From Dickeya poaceiphila (GTDB lineage Bacteria; Pseudomonadota; Gammaproteobacteria; Enterobacterales; Enterobacteriaceae), in the NCBI RefSeq assembly GCF_007858975.2, contig NZ_CP042220.2:3844001-3908000 (forward strand): DNA of 64,000 nt, in the 5' to 3' direction. The notes below the pieces were generated by a model. It searched no databases and had not been told where the DNA came from. It saw only the letters and a program-made list of their open reading frames with translations. Made by a program: the position numbers and the translations under genes. Positions 53,952-62,316 of this stretch are shown one piece after another (position 1 is the stretch's first letter; each line of letters starts with the position of its first letter).

Positions 53952-55431
53952 AAAGCTGAAAAATCAGGAAGATGCTATCGCTATTATCAATCAGCAAAGC
54001 GACTACAGCTACGCGGCGCTGGGGAAACGGGTAGCCGCTATCACCGCATACCTGGTCCCTTTTCGTGGGCAAACGGTGCTGATTCACGGGCATAAACAAA
54101 TCGATGCGGTAGCGGCTATTTTGGCAAGCATATTGAGCAATTGCTGCTTCACGTTTGTCGATGAGGCCAACCCGGCTTCACGGGTGCAAAAAATCACCTT
54201 AATGACTAAAGCGACCGTGATCCTGAATACCAGCGACAAGGCGCTTGACGACCTGGAGGTGAACGCGCAGATCATGACCGCTGCGTTGCCTGATGGCGAT
54301 CCCTCGGTGTTGTCTGTGCCCGATACTCTCACGCAGCCCCTGTTTTATATCCTGTCAACCTCCGGCAGTACGGGGGAGCCAAAAGGGGTCCGAATCTCTT
54401 ATGACAACTTTGCCGCGTTCAACGCCTGGTTTGCCGATGACATCACGCTGAATGCAGCGGGAAGCCATGTCAATCATGCTTGTCTCTCTTTTGATATGGG
54501 GATTTTGGATCTCGTTCCTCCGCTGTGCCGGGGCAAAACCGTCCTGATGCTCGACCACAAAAACAATATGTTACCGCGGCAAAATATTAAACTGATGCTG
54601 CGCAATGCGCATAAGCCTATTACAAGCTGGTTTTCAACACCCAGTTTCGCCGAACTGATGCTCAAAGACGCGCAGTTCAACGCACAGTCCTTCCCCTCTT
54701 TCACCCATTTTTTTATTGGCGGAGAACGGGTATCGCCGTGGCTTATTCAGGCGCTTCAGCAGCGTTTTCCGGACATGACAATTTTTCATGCATATGGCCC
54801 GACGGAAACCACCTGCCTTACACACTGCTGGGTTCTGCCAAATCCCGTAGTTACTCATTCCGGGTTGTTGCCTCTCGGACACCCCCGTGGCCTGAATAAC
54901 GTGTTGATTGTCGATGATGAAGGGCATCCTCTCCCGCCGGGCACGACGGGTGAAGTCAGGCTATACGGCCCTCAGGTATCTCAGGGCTATCTGCCAGACG
55001 ATCATCCCCGCAACGTCACGTTTGGTTGCGATCATCACGGTAGATATTACGCCACCGGGGATAAAGGCTATATCGACAAGAGCGGTTCCCTTTTTATTTG
55101 CGGTCGTGATGACGGGCAAATAAAACTCAACGGCAATCGCATCGAAATTGCTGAAATTGAGATGGCAGCCTGCGACCACGACAATGTTATGCAGTGCTGC
55201 CTTGCGGTAAGTGAAGATAGGCATAGTGCGTCAACACCACATCTCTTTGTTCAGCTAGCTGATAATTCACCGGCGCGCTACGACGATTTTCGCCGTCACC
55301 TTGCCCAACGCCTGCCGGCAAACATGATTCCCCGGTCGATCATATTTCAGCAGAATTTTCCGATGACGCTACACGCCAAAATCGATAAGAAAGCACTGTT
55401 GCAGGAACTGGAAAACCGCCAACGGGTTTAA
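53920..55431 (+). CDS. Amino-acid-adenylating enzyme 2 (DltA-like)
   Basis: This 503-residue enzyme is closest in pattern to D-alanine:carrier ligase DltA: LSTSGSTGEPKGVRIS (A3), LSFDMGILDLVPPLCRGKTV (A4 in the DltA form), HAYGPTETTCL (A5), YATGDKGY (A7), KLNGNRIEIAEIE (A8) and LHAKIDKKAL (A10 Lys). Its start overlaps the previous gene by 32 bases. No other dlt gene is nearby, so it is presumably a pathway enzyme that loads a small amino acid on one of the carriers. A 106-base gap follows. Confidence 0.87.
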   Translation: MFLSQVKPLFEKLKNQEDAIAIINQQSDYSYAALGKRVAAITAYLVPFRGQTVLIHGHKQIDAVAAILASILSNCCFTFVDEANPASRVQKITLMTKATVILNTSDKALDDLEVNAQIMTAALPDGDPSVLSVPDTLTQPLFYILSTSGSTGEPKGVRISYDNFAAFNAWFADDITLNAAGSHVNHACLSFDMGILDLVPPLCRGKTVLMLDHKNNMLPRQNIKLMLRNAHKPITSWFSTPSFAELMLKDAQFNAQSFPSFTHFFIGGERVSPWLIQALQQRFPDMTIFHAYGPTETTCLTHCWVLPNPVVTHSGLLPLGHPRGLNNVLIVDDEGHPLPPGTTGEVRLYGPQVSQGYLPDDHPRNVTFGCDHHGRYYATGDKGYIDKSGSLFICGRDDGQIKLNGNRIEIAEIEMAACDHDNVMQCCLAVSEDRHSASTPHLFVQLADNSPARYDDFRRHLAQRLPANMIPRSIIFQQNFPMTLHAKIDKKALLQELENRQRV

Positions 55432-55537
55432 AGTGCAAGCTCAAGTAAAAAACAAAAACGGCCCTTAAATAAACTCTCTCGGTAAGCCATCGGGTAAAGG
55501 CCGACGGGTCGATAACAAGACAACTCAGGATATTTAT

Positions 55538-55942
55538 ATGCGCTTCGATCACTCAGGCTATGTTGTCGCAGACAGTGATGCAACGATTAACGCCATTAAA
55601 CCTTTCTACCCGGAGGTCATCAGATATAAAGAACTGCTTGCCCCCCAGAAGGCGCTGATTACCTTATTATCAACTCAAGATAAATTACATCGCATTGAGC
55701 TGGTTGAACCGCTGCCTGATAATATCCTGCTTAATCAAATGCTCATTAAAACCGATAAACAATCCGTTCCTTATCATATTTGTTTTGTCACAGATGATTT
55801 TGATAAGCAGTATAAATCGATGAAACAGGCTGGCTGGACAACCCTTACGCGCCCTTTTACCGCGTTCAGCAGCGAACATCGCGCCAGCCATCTTTATCAC
55901 CCTGCCGTCGGCATTATTGAAATAATGACCAAACCATTATGA
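55538..55942 (+). CDS. VOC-superfamily protein, methylmalonyl-CoA-epimerase-like
   Basis: This 134-residue protein has two VOC modules: FDHSGYVVADSD (His4, first metal ligand) and YHICFVTDDFD, ending with VGIIEIM (final Glu). The layout recalls methylmalonyl-CoA epimerase and glyoxalase relatives, often used in secondary metabolism for isomerisation or ring chemistry. It is coupled to the dehydrogenase gene by an ATGA overlap. Its substrate is unknown. Confidence 0.8.
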   Translation: MRFDHSGYVVADSDATINAIKPFYPEVIRYKELLAPQKALITLLSTQDKLHRIELVEPLPDNILLNQMLIKTDKQSVPYHICFVTDDFDKQYKSMKQAGWTTLTRPFTAFSSEHRASHLYHPAVGIIEIMTKPL

Positions 55943-57078
55943 TGAATACCCATCACGATATTATCCTGCGCGATGCGCTTATTACCGGCGATGATGCCGA
56001 GTACATAGCGGAACGCATCAGAGCAACTAACGATCCCGTTCAGTCTCGTATCATGCTTTCCGGGTGGTCTCGCGCTGCACAGCTTAATATGTTGGGCCTG
56101 CCCGAACGCTACGCGGCCACGGGCATGGCTGAGGCACGCAGAGATCTCGCCTTATCGGAGCGTCTGAAACTTTACGAAAACATTGGTTATGTCTCTCCCG
56201 CGTTGATTTTTCTGGCCCCTGGTCCAGGAATGGCGGCTTATGTCGTCGCGGGCCTGGGAACCGAACGTCAGCAGGACAGCTTTTTTGGGCCTTTTCTCCA
56301 GGGTTTACGCTGGTCCTGTTTTGCGATGACGGAACCGACATTAGGCAGCGACGCCAGAGCCATGCAAACCACGGCCACACGCGTTGATGGCGGCTACCTC
56401 CTGTCAGGTGAAAAAATGCTGATAGGTAATGGCACTATCGCCGATACCGGCGTGGTTTTCGCGCGCACATCGCAGGGTGCGCTCGGCGTGGATGCATTTA
56501 TCCTCAATCCAGCAGCCGATGGCGTGCAGCGCCGCCGATTGCAGTTGAACGGCCTTGAGGGAATCAGTCTGGCACATCTGACCTTCAGGGATCTGTTTAT
56601 CCCTGACGAGCAAGCGCTAGGCCAACATCTGAAGCCAACGCAACGCTTTGCACGTTCTGCTCTCGCCACCTTTGACGCCCTTAGGCCTTGCGTCGGCGCC
56701 ATTGCTCTGGGCGTCACCCGACGCGCCTTACATGACTGGCAAGCCGATGAGGTGACCACCAGATACCGTTCATCCGTCCATTTCTCGAAGGCCAGTCTTG
56801 AGCTGGATGCGGCCTATCTCAGAGCGGTCCGAGTCTGCCGCCAGCTGGAGGCACGTCAAACCCCGGATTGCACGCCAGGGATGTCAAAAACAGATAGCGT
56901 GAGGGTTGCTGAGAGCATCATCAGCAGGCTAATACATGCGATGCCGGCTCAGATAACGCCGCTCCACCATCGACTCTGGCGCGCTTTCCGCGATGTCAAA
57001 GCATTTGAATACACTGAAGGCACCCGACACATCCATATGCTTAGCTCCGGCTTTAAACCGTCCAGCGAGGCAGCATGA
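55939..57078 (+). CDS. Acyl-CoA dehydrogenase-like flavoprotein 1
   Basis: This 379-residue protein covers all domains of the acyl-CoA dehydrogenase fold. The FAD/substrate motif is FAMTEPTLGSDARAM (about 126-140) and the C-terminal EYTEGTRHIHML holds the EGT motif with the catalytic Glu. In pathways like this, relatives oxidise acyl groups on carrier proteins to enoyl forms. The gene is coupled to the VOC gene before it and the truncated KAS gene after it. Confidence 0.85.
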   Translation: MMNTHHDIILRDALITGDDAEYIAERIRATNDPVQSRIMLSGWSRAAQLNMLGLPERYAATGMAEARRDLALSERLKLYENIGYVSPALIFLAPGPGMAAYVVAGLGTERQQDSFFGPFLQGLRWSCFAMTEPTLGSDARAMQTTATRVDGGYLLSGEKMLIGNGTIADTGVVFARTSQGALGVDAFILNPAADGVQRRRLQLNGLEGISLAHLTFRDLFIPDEQALGQHLKPTQRFARSALATFDALRPCVGAIALGVTRRALHDWQADEVTTRYRSSVHFSKASLELDAAYLRAVRVCRQLEARQTPDCTPGMSKTDSVRVAESIISRLIHAMPAQITPLHHRLWRAFRDVKAFEYTEGTRHIHMLSSGFKPSSEAA

Positions 57079-57569
57079 TGCGCCAGTCCGCAGCATTACT
57101 CAGCCATCAAAAGCTCAGCATACGCAGTGTAGGAACCCTCATCACTCCCGACAGTCGGCATTTTATACCCTGCCGGGAGAACGAACAGACGGAGTCCTGG
57201 TATCACCACTGGCCGGTGTCTCACTGCGGTAATCAATTACACGCCAGCGAAACCGTGGCGCTTTGTCAACACGGTTTAACTCACCACTTGCCGTCTATTT
57301 TGGTTTATGACGCACTTTTTCCCGCGGCCAGGGGAGCGACGCCATTACTGCAAAGCCTTTTACGCCACTGCCCCGACTATAGCGAAGCCTGGGGAATCAA
57401 CAGCGGCGCCTTTTCGCTGAATACCGCCGCCAGGCTGGCCTCGGAGTTCATACGTCCTGGGCACTGTCTGGTTTACGTTCACGATCCGCTGCGCCGACTG
57501 TCACCGTCACCGAGTGAACAAGAGATCGTGCTAAATATTCTTACCTTCTCTTCTCAGAATGAACGTTGA
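57075..57569 (+). CDS. Half-length KAS III-like protein without active-site Cys
   Basis: This 164-residue protein resembles the N-terminal half of a KAS III enzyme: the segment AWGINSGAFSLNTAARLASE followed by FIRPGHCLVYVHD aligns with the Cys region of the other KAS proteins, with Ala112 in place of Cys. The C-terminal half with the catalytic His residues is absent. The frame is intact and coupled to both neighbours (ATGA before; 2-base gap after), so it looks selected rather than decayed. It could be a scaffold or a subunit of KAS 3. Confidence 0.5.
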   Translation: MMRQSAALLSHQKLSIRSVGTLITPDSRHFIPCRENEQTESWYHHWPVSHCGNQLHASETVALCQHGLTHHLPSILVYDALFPAARGATPLLQSLLRHCPDYSEAWGINSGAFSLNTAARLASEFIRPGHCLVYVHDPLRRLSPSPSEQEIVLNILTFSSQNER

Positions 57570-57571
57570 CC

Positions 57572-58393
57572 ATGGACGAACAGCTAAACACGATCCTGAC
57601 CTCCCTGACGCGGCCAACACTCTTTCCTTTGCGAAAAGGCGAAATCGATGAAATAAGCCAGATGACGGATATTCGCTTTCCGGTTAAACAGCGGCAAGGG
57701 CGGTTACTCAGTTGCCTTAGTCAATGCCAGACGGCGCCCAAAGCGTTACTGATTCACGGCTGGGGCGGAAACCCTTTAATGCTGAAGCCACAGAGAGATC
57801 TGCTCCAGCAGCTGGGATACCGTGTCTTTATGCCTTTCCTTTTGGGACACGACCCGACACACCCACAAGCAAGCTCTATTCCCGAACAGGTACAACTGCT
57901 AATGCAATTACAGGAGCGGGAAGGAGAATTTGATATCGTTATCGCTCACTCAGCGGGAGGGGTGATCGCCGCCCTGGCAGCGACGCAAGGATTCATGCTC
58001 TCAAATATCATCCTGATCGCCTCTCCTTCTTCTTTTCCTGATCTTCTTGAACATAAGCTCAGGGAGTTTCCGGCCATAAGCGGCCTGCACACCGCGCTTC
58101 ATCACCGTTATTCAAACGATCTCTCCGCCGGCCCGGAACTGATGTCCAGACAGGTGTTCGCCCGATTGAAGGCGAGCGCTCTGGTCATTCATGGTACGGC
58201 GGATCGAAAAATCGACGTGCAGGATGCCCTGTCCCTGCATCGCCAATTACCTGAAAGCGAACTGGTGCTGGTGCACGAGGCTGGTCATCTGGGTGTTCTG
58301 AATCATGACACAACGCTTCAGGCCATTAGCGGTTATTTATGCCGTCCGATGTCCCGAATACAGGGAGTGAAACGCTATGCCCGGCCATATTGA
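57572..58393 (+). CDS. Alpha/beta hydrolase 2
   Basis: This 273-residue hydrolase has the oxyanion motif LLIHGWGGNPLML (about 59-71), nucleophile Ser127 in AHSAGG, and likely acid and base in GTADRKID and HEAGHLG. It is similar to hydrolase 1 (the same HGWxG and SAL-type motifs) but has no membrane anchor. ATG 57572 is chosen over TTG 57566, which would overlap the previous stop. A thioesterase/release role is inferred. Confidence 0.83.
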   Translation: MDEQLNTILTSLTRPTLFPLRKGEIDEISQMTDIRFPVKQRQGRLLSCLSQCQTAPKALLIHGWGGNPLMLKPQRDLLQQLGYRVFMPFLLGHDPTHPQASSIPEQVQLLMQLQEREGEFDIVIAHSAGGVIAALAATQGFMLSNIILIASPSSFPDLLEHKLREFPAISGLHTALHHRYSNDLSAGPELMSRQVFARLKASALVIHGTADRKIDVQDALSLHRQLPESELVLVHEAGHLGVLNHDTTLQAISGYLCRPMSRIQGVKRYARPY

Positions 58394-59333
58394 ATCTCTT
58401 ACGCTTTATCTGCCTGAAGAACATAAGCTGCTTAACGAGCTGGCTCCTTCACTCAAACTGACACCCTTGGATGTCAGAATGTTTTCTCGCTTTTACGGTT
58501 TAGAGCGCTTTCCGCGCGCGCCCGGCTCGCTGAACGATATGTTTCATCCGCTGTTGAGCAAGTTTGTCGAATGCCATACTTCACAGCTGAAAGACATTAA
58601 ATACGTCGTACACACCCATACATTACCGGCAGTGAAACCGTTTCCCGACTGCGTCAAAGCAATGGTGTCTGATTATGGGTTCTCTGCCGATACGGAGTAT
58701 TTCTCGCTCACAATGGGGCACTGCTCAACGTCGCTGACCGCCATTGATTTTCTGTCGAGAAAATTAAAACCGGGAGAATATGCCCTGTTGCTTATCGGCG
58801 AAAAAGCCTTTCATCCCAAAGTTGAGCTAATTAACGACACGACCATTATGGGCGAGTGCGCCTGCGCAGTGTTGATCTCAAATCCCGTTGGCGCAGGTAA
58901 TGTTATCGGTAGATTTACCACTCAGGCGGGGGAGTTCAACCGGCAATCAGGACATTTTTATGACAACGGCCCGGTATTTAGCGATCACTACTTTCCCTTT
59001 ATCTTAAATTCCCTTAAGTCCGCATTTTGCTACTTTGGCATTACCGCAGACACGCTATCCTGGCTAGCGCCTCACAATGTCAATCTCTCATCGTGGAATA
59101 AAATTATGGGAGAGTTAGGCATCAGCAAAAATAAAGTCATGCTGGATAATATAAAACTATATGGACATTGTTTTGGAGCCGATCCATTTATTAATCTCGC
59201 CACCTTAATAAAGCAGGGTAAAGCACAACCTAATGAGCCGGTATTACTGGCGAGCGTAGGTATGGGCGCGACGTTTTCCTCGTTGTTAATACAGCAGGAT
59301 GCCCATCATCAAATTTCCGTAATTGCAATTTGA
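58377..59333 (+). CDS. KAS III-like condensing enzyme 3
   Basis: This 318-residue KAS III relative keeps Cys116 (LTMGHCSTSLTA), the HQAN-position His233 in LAPHNVNLSSW, and LYGHCFGADPFINL (His264) where canonical FabH has GNTSAAS. GEKAFHPKVE is the shared post-Cys motif. GGGAG 9 bases before the ATG supports the start, which lies inside the hydrolase gene (17-base overlap). It is the most complete KAS of the cluster. Confidence 0.85.
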   Translation: MPGHIESLTLYLPEEHKLLNELAPSLKLTPLDVRMFSRFYGLERFPRAPGSLNDMFHPLLSKFVECHTSQLKDIKYVVHTHTLPAVKPFPDCVKAMVSDYGFSADTEYFSLTMGHCSTSLTAIDFLSRKLKPGEYALLLIGEKAFHPKVELINDTTIMGECACAVLISNPVGAGNVIGRFTTQAGEFNRQSGHFYDNGPVFSDHYFPFILNSLKSAFCYFGITADTLSWLAPHNVNLSSWNKIMGELGISKNKVMLDNIKLYGHCFGADPFINLATLIKQGKAQPNEPVLLASVGMGATFSSLLIQQDAHHQISVIAI

Positions 59334-59400
59334 ATCAATACTTAATGAACAACTGAGATTAACTTACAGATAACCTTTTTTAATCGTGCTTAATTGTCTC

Positions 59401-60507
59401 ATGGCTGATATCACTTTGTTGTATCCCCAACTAAAAGAATTGGATGAACACCTGCTAGCCATCGGCGACCTGGGTGAAAAAAACCGTGCCGCGGCGCTCG
59501 CCAGCCTTTCCCACCCGGAACTGATGAGCATCGCCTGCATTGGTATTCCTGCTGAGTTCAATCCCTACCGGTCATCGATCTGGTCCGATATTAGCTATGA
59601 GCACCATTTGCAAGTCATCGAATACCTCTGCCGGTCAGATGCCAGCGCCATGATGATGCTGCCAGGCGCGTCTCTCAGTACCCGTGCGATCCTGACACTG
59701 GGCACGCACGAGCAACAAGCCCGATTCTTCTCATGCTTTTCTGAACGCCCTGCCTGGACATTCTTCGCCGTCAGCGAGCCAGAAAAAGGCTCCGATGCGA
59801 CAGACGTTCATTGCGAACTGAGTATGCAGCAAGACAGCGGATACATTAACGGAACAAAAATGTTTATTGGCGGCGCGCTGAACGCCAGCGTCGGTATCGT
59901 CTTCGCTCGTTATCAGCAGAGTCATCGTCTGGTTATGATATTTCCGGATAATGAACGGCATGGACCACAGCGTGAACTCCTGGCGACGTTCGGCCTTCAG
60001 GGGGCCGGGTTGACCCGACTCGTGTTTGACGACTATCCGGTTCTCAGGGACGATATTTTGGGACATCAACATCGTGGGCTACAACAGGGACTCAACGCGT
60101 TGAGCCTCGTTTTTGAACGCCACCGTCCGATGGTGGCGGCGATAGCGCTGGGCACCACGTTCGGCTTGCTGACCAGACTGGAAAACTATGCGTTACCGAA
60201 AAAGGCCTTACGGTGGAAAACGCAACAGTGGCGCAAGTATCACGCGCTCTACAAAAATATGTTGTCCGTTGCCGAGGGCTACTCACTCGGAAAACGTCAG
60301 TACGCACAGACCAGTCAACTTAAGCTTGGCGCCACACGTTTAGTGGAAGAAACCGCACATGCAGTGCCGCTCTGGTTACGACGCGACGACTGGCTATCCG
60401 ACAGCACGTTACGCAGGAAGTACCGCGACAGCTTCGCGTTCGAATATATGGAAGGCACCACAAATATCCATCTTCTCAACAGCCTTCGTCCCCCTCAGCC
60501 AGTGTGA
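59401..60507 (+). CDS. Acyl-CoA dehydrogenase-like flavoprotein 2
   Basis: This 368-residue protein is a full-length acyl-CoA dehydrogenase fold. FAVSEPEKGSDATDVH is the FAD-binding motif and FEYMEGTTNIHLLNSL the C-terminal EGT motif with the catalytic Glu. It is paralogous to dehydrogenase 1 at 55939. The start is uncertain: ATG 59401 is used, but GTG 59386 is possible; neither has a strong ribosome site. A 10-base gap precedes the Cys-less KAS gene. Confidence 0.85.
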   Translation: MADITLLYPQLKELDEHLLAIGDLGEKNRAAALASLSHPELMSIACIGIPAEFNPYRSSIWSDISYEHHLQVIEYLCRSDASAMMMLPGASLSTRAILTLGTHEQQARFFSCFSERPAWTFFAVSEPEKGSDATDVHCELSMQQDSGYINGTKMFIGGALNASVGIVFARYQQSHRLVMIFPDNERHGPQRELLATFGLQGAGLTRLVFDDYPVLRDDILGHQHRGLQQGLNALSLVFERHRPMVAAIALGTTFGLLTRLENYALPKKALRWKTQQWRKYHALYKNMLSVAEGYSLGKRQYAQTSQLKLGATRLVEETAHAVPLWLRRDDWLSDSTLRRKYRDSFAFEYMEGTTNIHLLNSLRPPQPV

Positions 60508-60517
60508 AGATTTCGCC

Positions 60518-61366
60518 ATGATTTATCTCGATCCCAAAGATATTTTCTATCGTTCTTTTGTTTTTACCGAAAAGAACCAGCCGGAATGGGAACAAGAAAT
60601 TCCGCACTGGCATTCCTATATACAACACTTTTTTCACTCCAACGGCCTTCAATTAACGGCAGAGCAGGAACGCGTTAATGAATGGATAAACAGTCCTGAA
60701 CGCGCCGCGTTCAGCGATATGATTCTCGCCCTTCTGCCGGAGGTTCAGGCGGTCATTTCTCCTGATCGTATCAGAACCCTTCTTATGGCCCACTGGACAC
60801 CGGATCTGCATATGGGCACGTCGGTAGTCAATGCGACGATTCACGCCCTGGGCCTTGCGGATTGTCTTGCCCTGGCTATCAGCGATAGAGGTCCAGATGC
60901 CGCCATTTTTGCCCTGGATGGACTGAACGACTGCCTGGCAGGGAAGGATGAAGATGGCCTTTTGCTCATCGCTGAGCAAAAAAATCTGATGTACCACTCT
61001 CCCCTTCTTGATGAACTTAAGCCGGAAAACAACGCCTGCGTTTGTCTGGTCAACACCCTTCGGCGAGGGCTGCAATATCGGGGATACGTCAGGCACTTGC
61101 AGGACAAACTATCCGGCAGCCTGGTGAGAGAGGTGATACGCAAAGCCGAGCTGGACGGTAAAAATACCGTTGTTATCGGGCCATCATCCGCATTGGAGGC
61201 AATAAACGGCGAGTTTCAAACGCACCCCACCGAGGCGTCGCTACTCAGTGCCGCTCCCTTTGTCGCGCTCAGCAAGTACTGTCAGCCAGAGAAAAACTAT
61301 CTGCTGGTCAGTGCGTTTCAGGGAGAGTTCAGCTTCAGCGCTTTCGCAGGAGAGCAAGCACGGTGA
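60518..61366 (+). CDS. KAS III-like protein lacking the active-site Cys (partner 2)
   Basis: This 282-residue protein is a paralogue of partner 1 at 48683. It shares MAHWTPDLHMGTSVVNATIH and ALAISDRGPDAAIFALDGL, and Pro126 occupies the catalytic Cys position. HQAN-like and GHCF-like motifs are absent. It overlaps KAS 4 by 4 bases, repeating the inactive-then-active order of the first pair. ATG 60518 is chosen since the upstream frame lies within the dehydrogenase gene. Confidence 0.7.
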   Translation: MIYLDPKDIFYRSFVFTEKNQPEWEQEIPHWHSYIQHFFHSNGLQLTAEQERVNEWINSPERAAFSDMILALLPEVQAVISPDRIRTLLMAHWTPDLHMGTSVVNATIHALGLADCLALAISDRGPDAAIFALDGLNDCLAGKDEDGLLLIAEQKNLMYHSPLLDELKPENNACVCLVNTLRRGLQYRGYVRHLQDKLSGSLVREVIRKAELDGKNTVVIGPSSALEAINGEFQTHPTEASLLSAAPFVALSKYCQPEKNYLLVSAFQGEFSFSAFAGEQAR

Positions 61367-62316
61367 ACCTTGTGTCCCTGAAAACCTATGTGCCCAAAAC
61401 GCGCATTCCCCTCGATACCTTAGTGGAGTCCCGCGGCGGAAAATCCTCGGAAGCGAAAATATTTCGCCAGTTGTTCGGTTTTAACCATGCATCGTCACTC
61501 GCAGAGGATGAAAGTGCACAAGCATGTTTCCTCCAGCTTCTCGGACAAGCCTGTGCGTCGCTCATCGATGGCCCCAAAATCGATGCCGTTATCCTGGTGC
61601 AGGGGCTTCCCGCTCGTTCGCCACGCCAACATGTCGATCTGGACGCACTGCGGGCATCTTGCGAAGCTATCTCTGACCAGGCATTACTGTTCAATCTTAA
61701 CCAACAAAACTGCGCCACCTTGTTCTGGGGCCTGAAGCTCGCTGACAGACTGCTTAGTCGCGGTGAGGTAAAACGGGTCGCATTGCTGGCCGGTGATACG
61801 CTCGCGGATTTTGCTTTATCTGAAAGGTATGTTCCCGGCTGCACCCTGATCGGTGACGCCTTTGCCTGCGCCATACTCGACGCGGGATGGGGGGAATGTA
61901 CGATATCGGACATTCACTGCTGCCATCGTCCTGAGTTCTGGCCCGGTTTAGACGGCACCCAGGATGACATCAGGAAGTTTTATCGAGCCCATGACGAACT
62001 GGCTGGCATGGCGCTTAACCTATACACGGCTGATCTGCGCGAACAGGCCTGGCTGCTTCCTCACAATATCAATAAATTAGCCTGGCAAACCTGGGCAAGG
62101 CATCCGGCCAATGCCCAGCAGCGTGTTGCAACCGATCTGATAAACGAAACCGGCCACTGCTACACCACAGATCCTCTTCTGCTGCTCGAATCCTATGCTC
62201 CAGCTAAAACGGGTTGCCCGGCAATATTGCTTTCCGTTGGGCTGGGGGGGTGGGTAGGGTCCGCCACAGTCACCCGATACCGTTGCGAGGATATCAACCA
62301 TGTCTGCGAATTCTGA
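61363..62316 (+). CDS. KAS III-like condensing enzyme 4
   Basis: This 317-residue KAS III relative has Cys117 (NLNQQNCATLFWGL), His234 (LLPHNINKLAWQ) and ETGHCYTTDPLLLLESY (His265). It lacks the EKAFH motif of KAS 1-3, reading AGDTLADFALSER there. The GTG start overlaps the upstream stop, with AGGAG 10 bases before it. It overlaps the P450 gene by 17 bases. Confidence 0.82.
   Translation: MNLVSLKTYVPKTRIPLDTLVESRGGKSSEAKIFRQLFGFNHASSLAEDESAQACFLQLLGQACASLIDGPKIDAVILVQGLPARSPRQHVDLDALRASCEAISDQALLFNLNQQNCATLFWGLKLADRLLSRGEVKRVALLAGDTLADFALSERYVPGCTLIGDAFACAILDAGWGECTISDIHCCHRPEFWPGLDGTQDDIRKFYRAHDELAGMALNLYTADLREQAWLLPHNINKLAWQTWARHPANAQQRVATDLINETGHCYTTDPLLLLESYAPAKTGCPAILLSVGLGGWVGSATVTRYRCEDINHVCEF

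Noticed and set aside
57075..57569. Reading the half-length KAS gene as a frameshifted pseudogene
   Set aside because: The next gene starts at once with an intact hydrolase and no KAS C-terminal half is found in other frames downstream, so a simple frameshift does not explain it.
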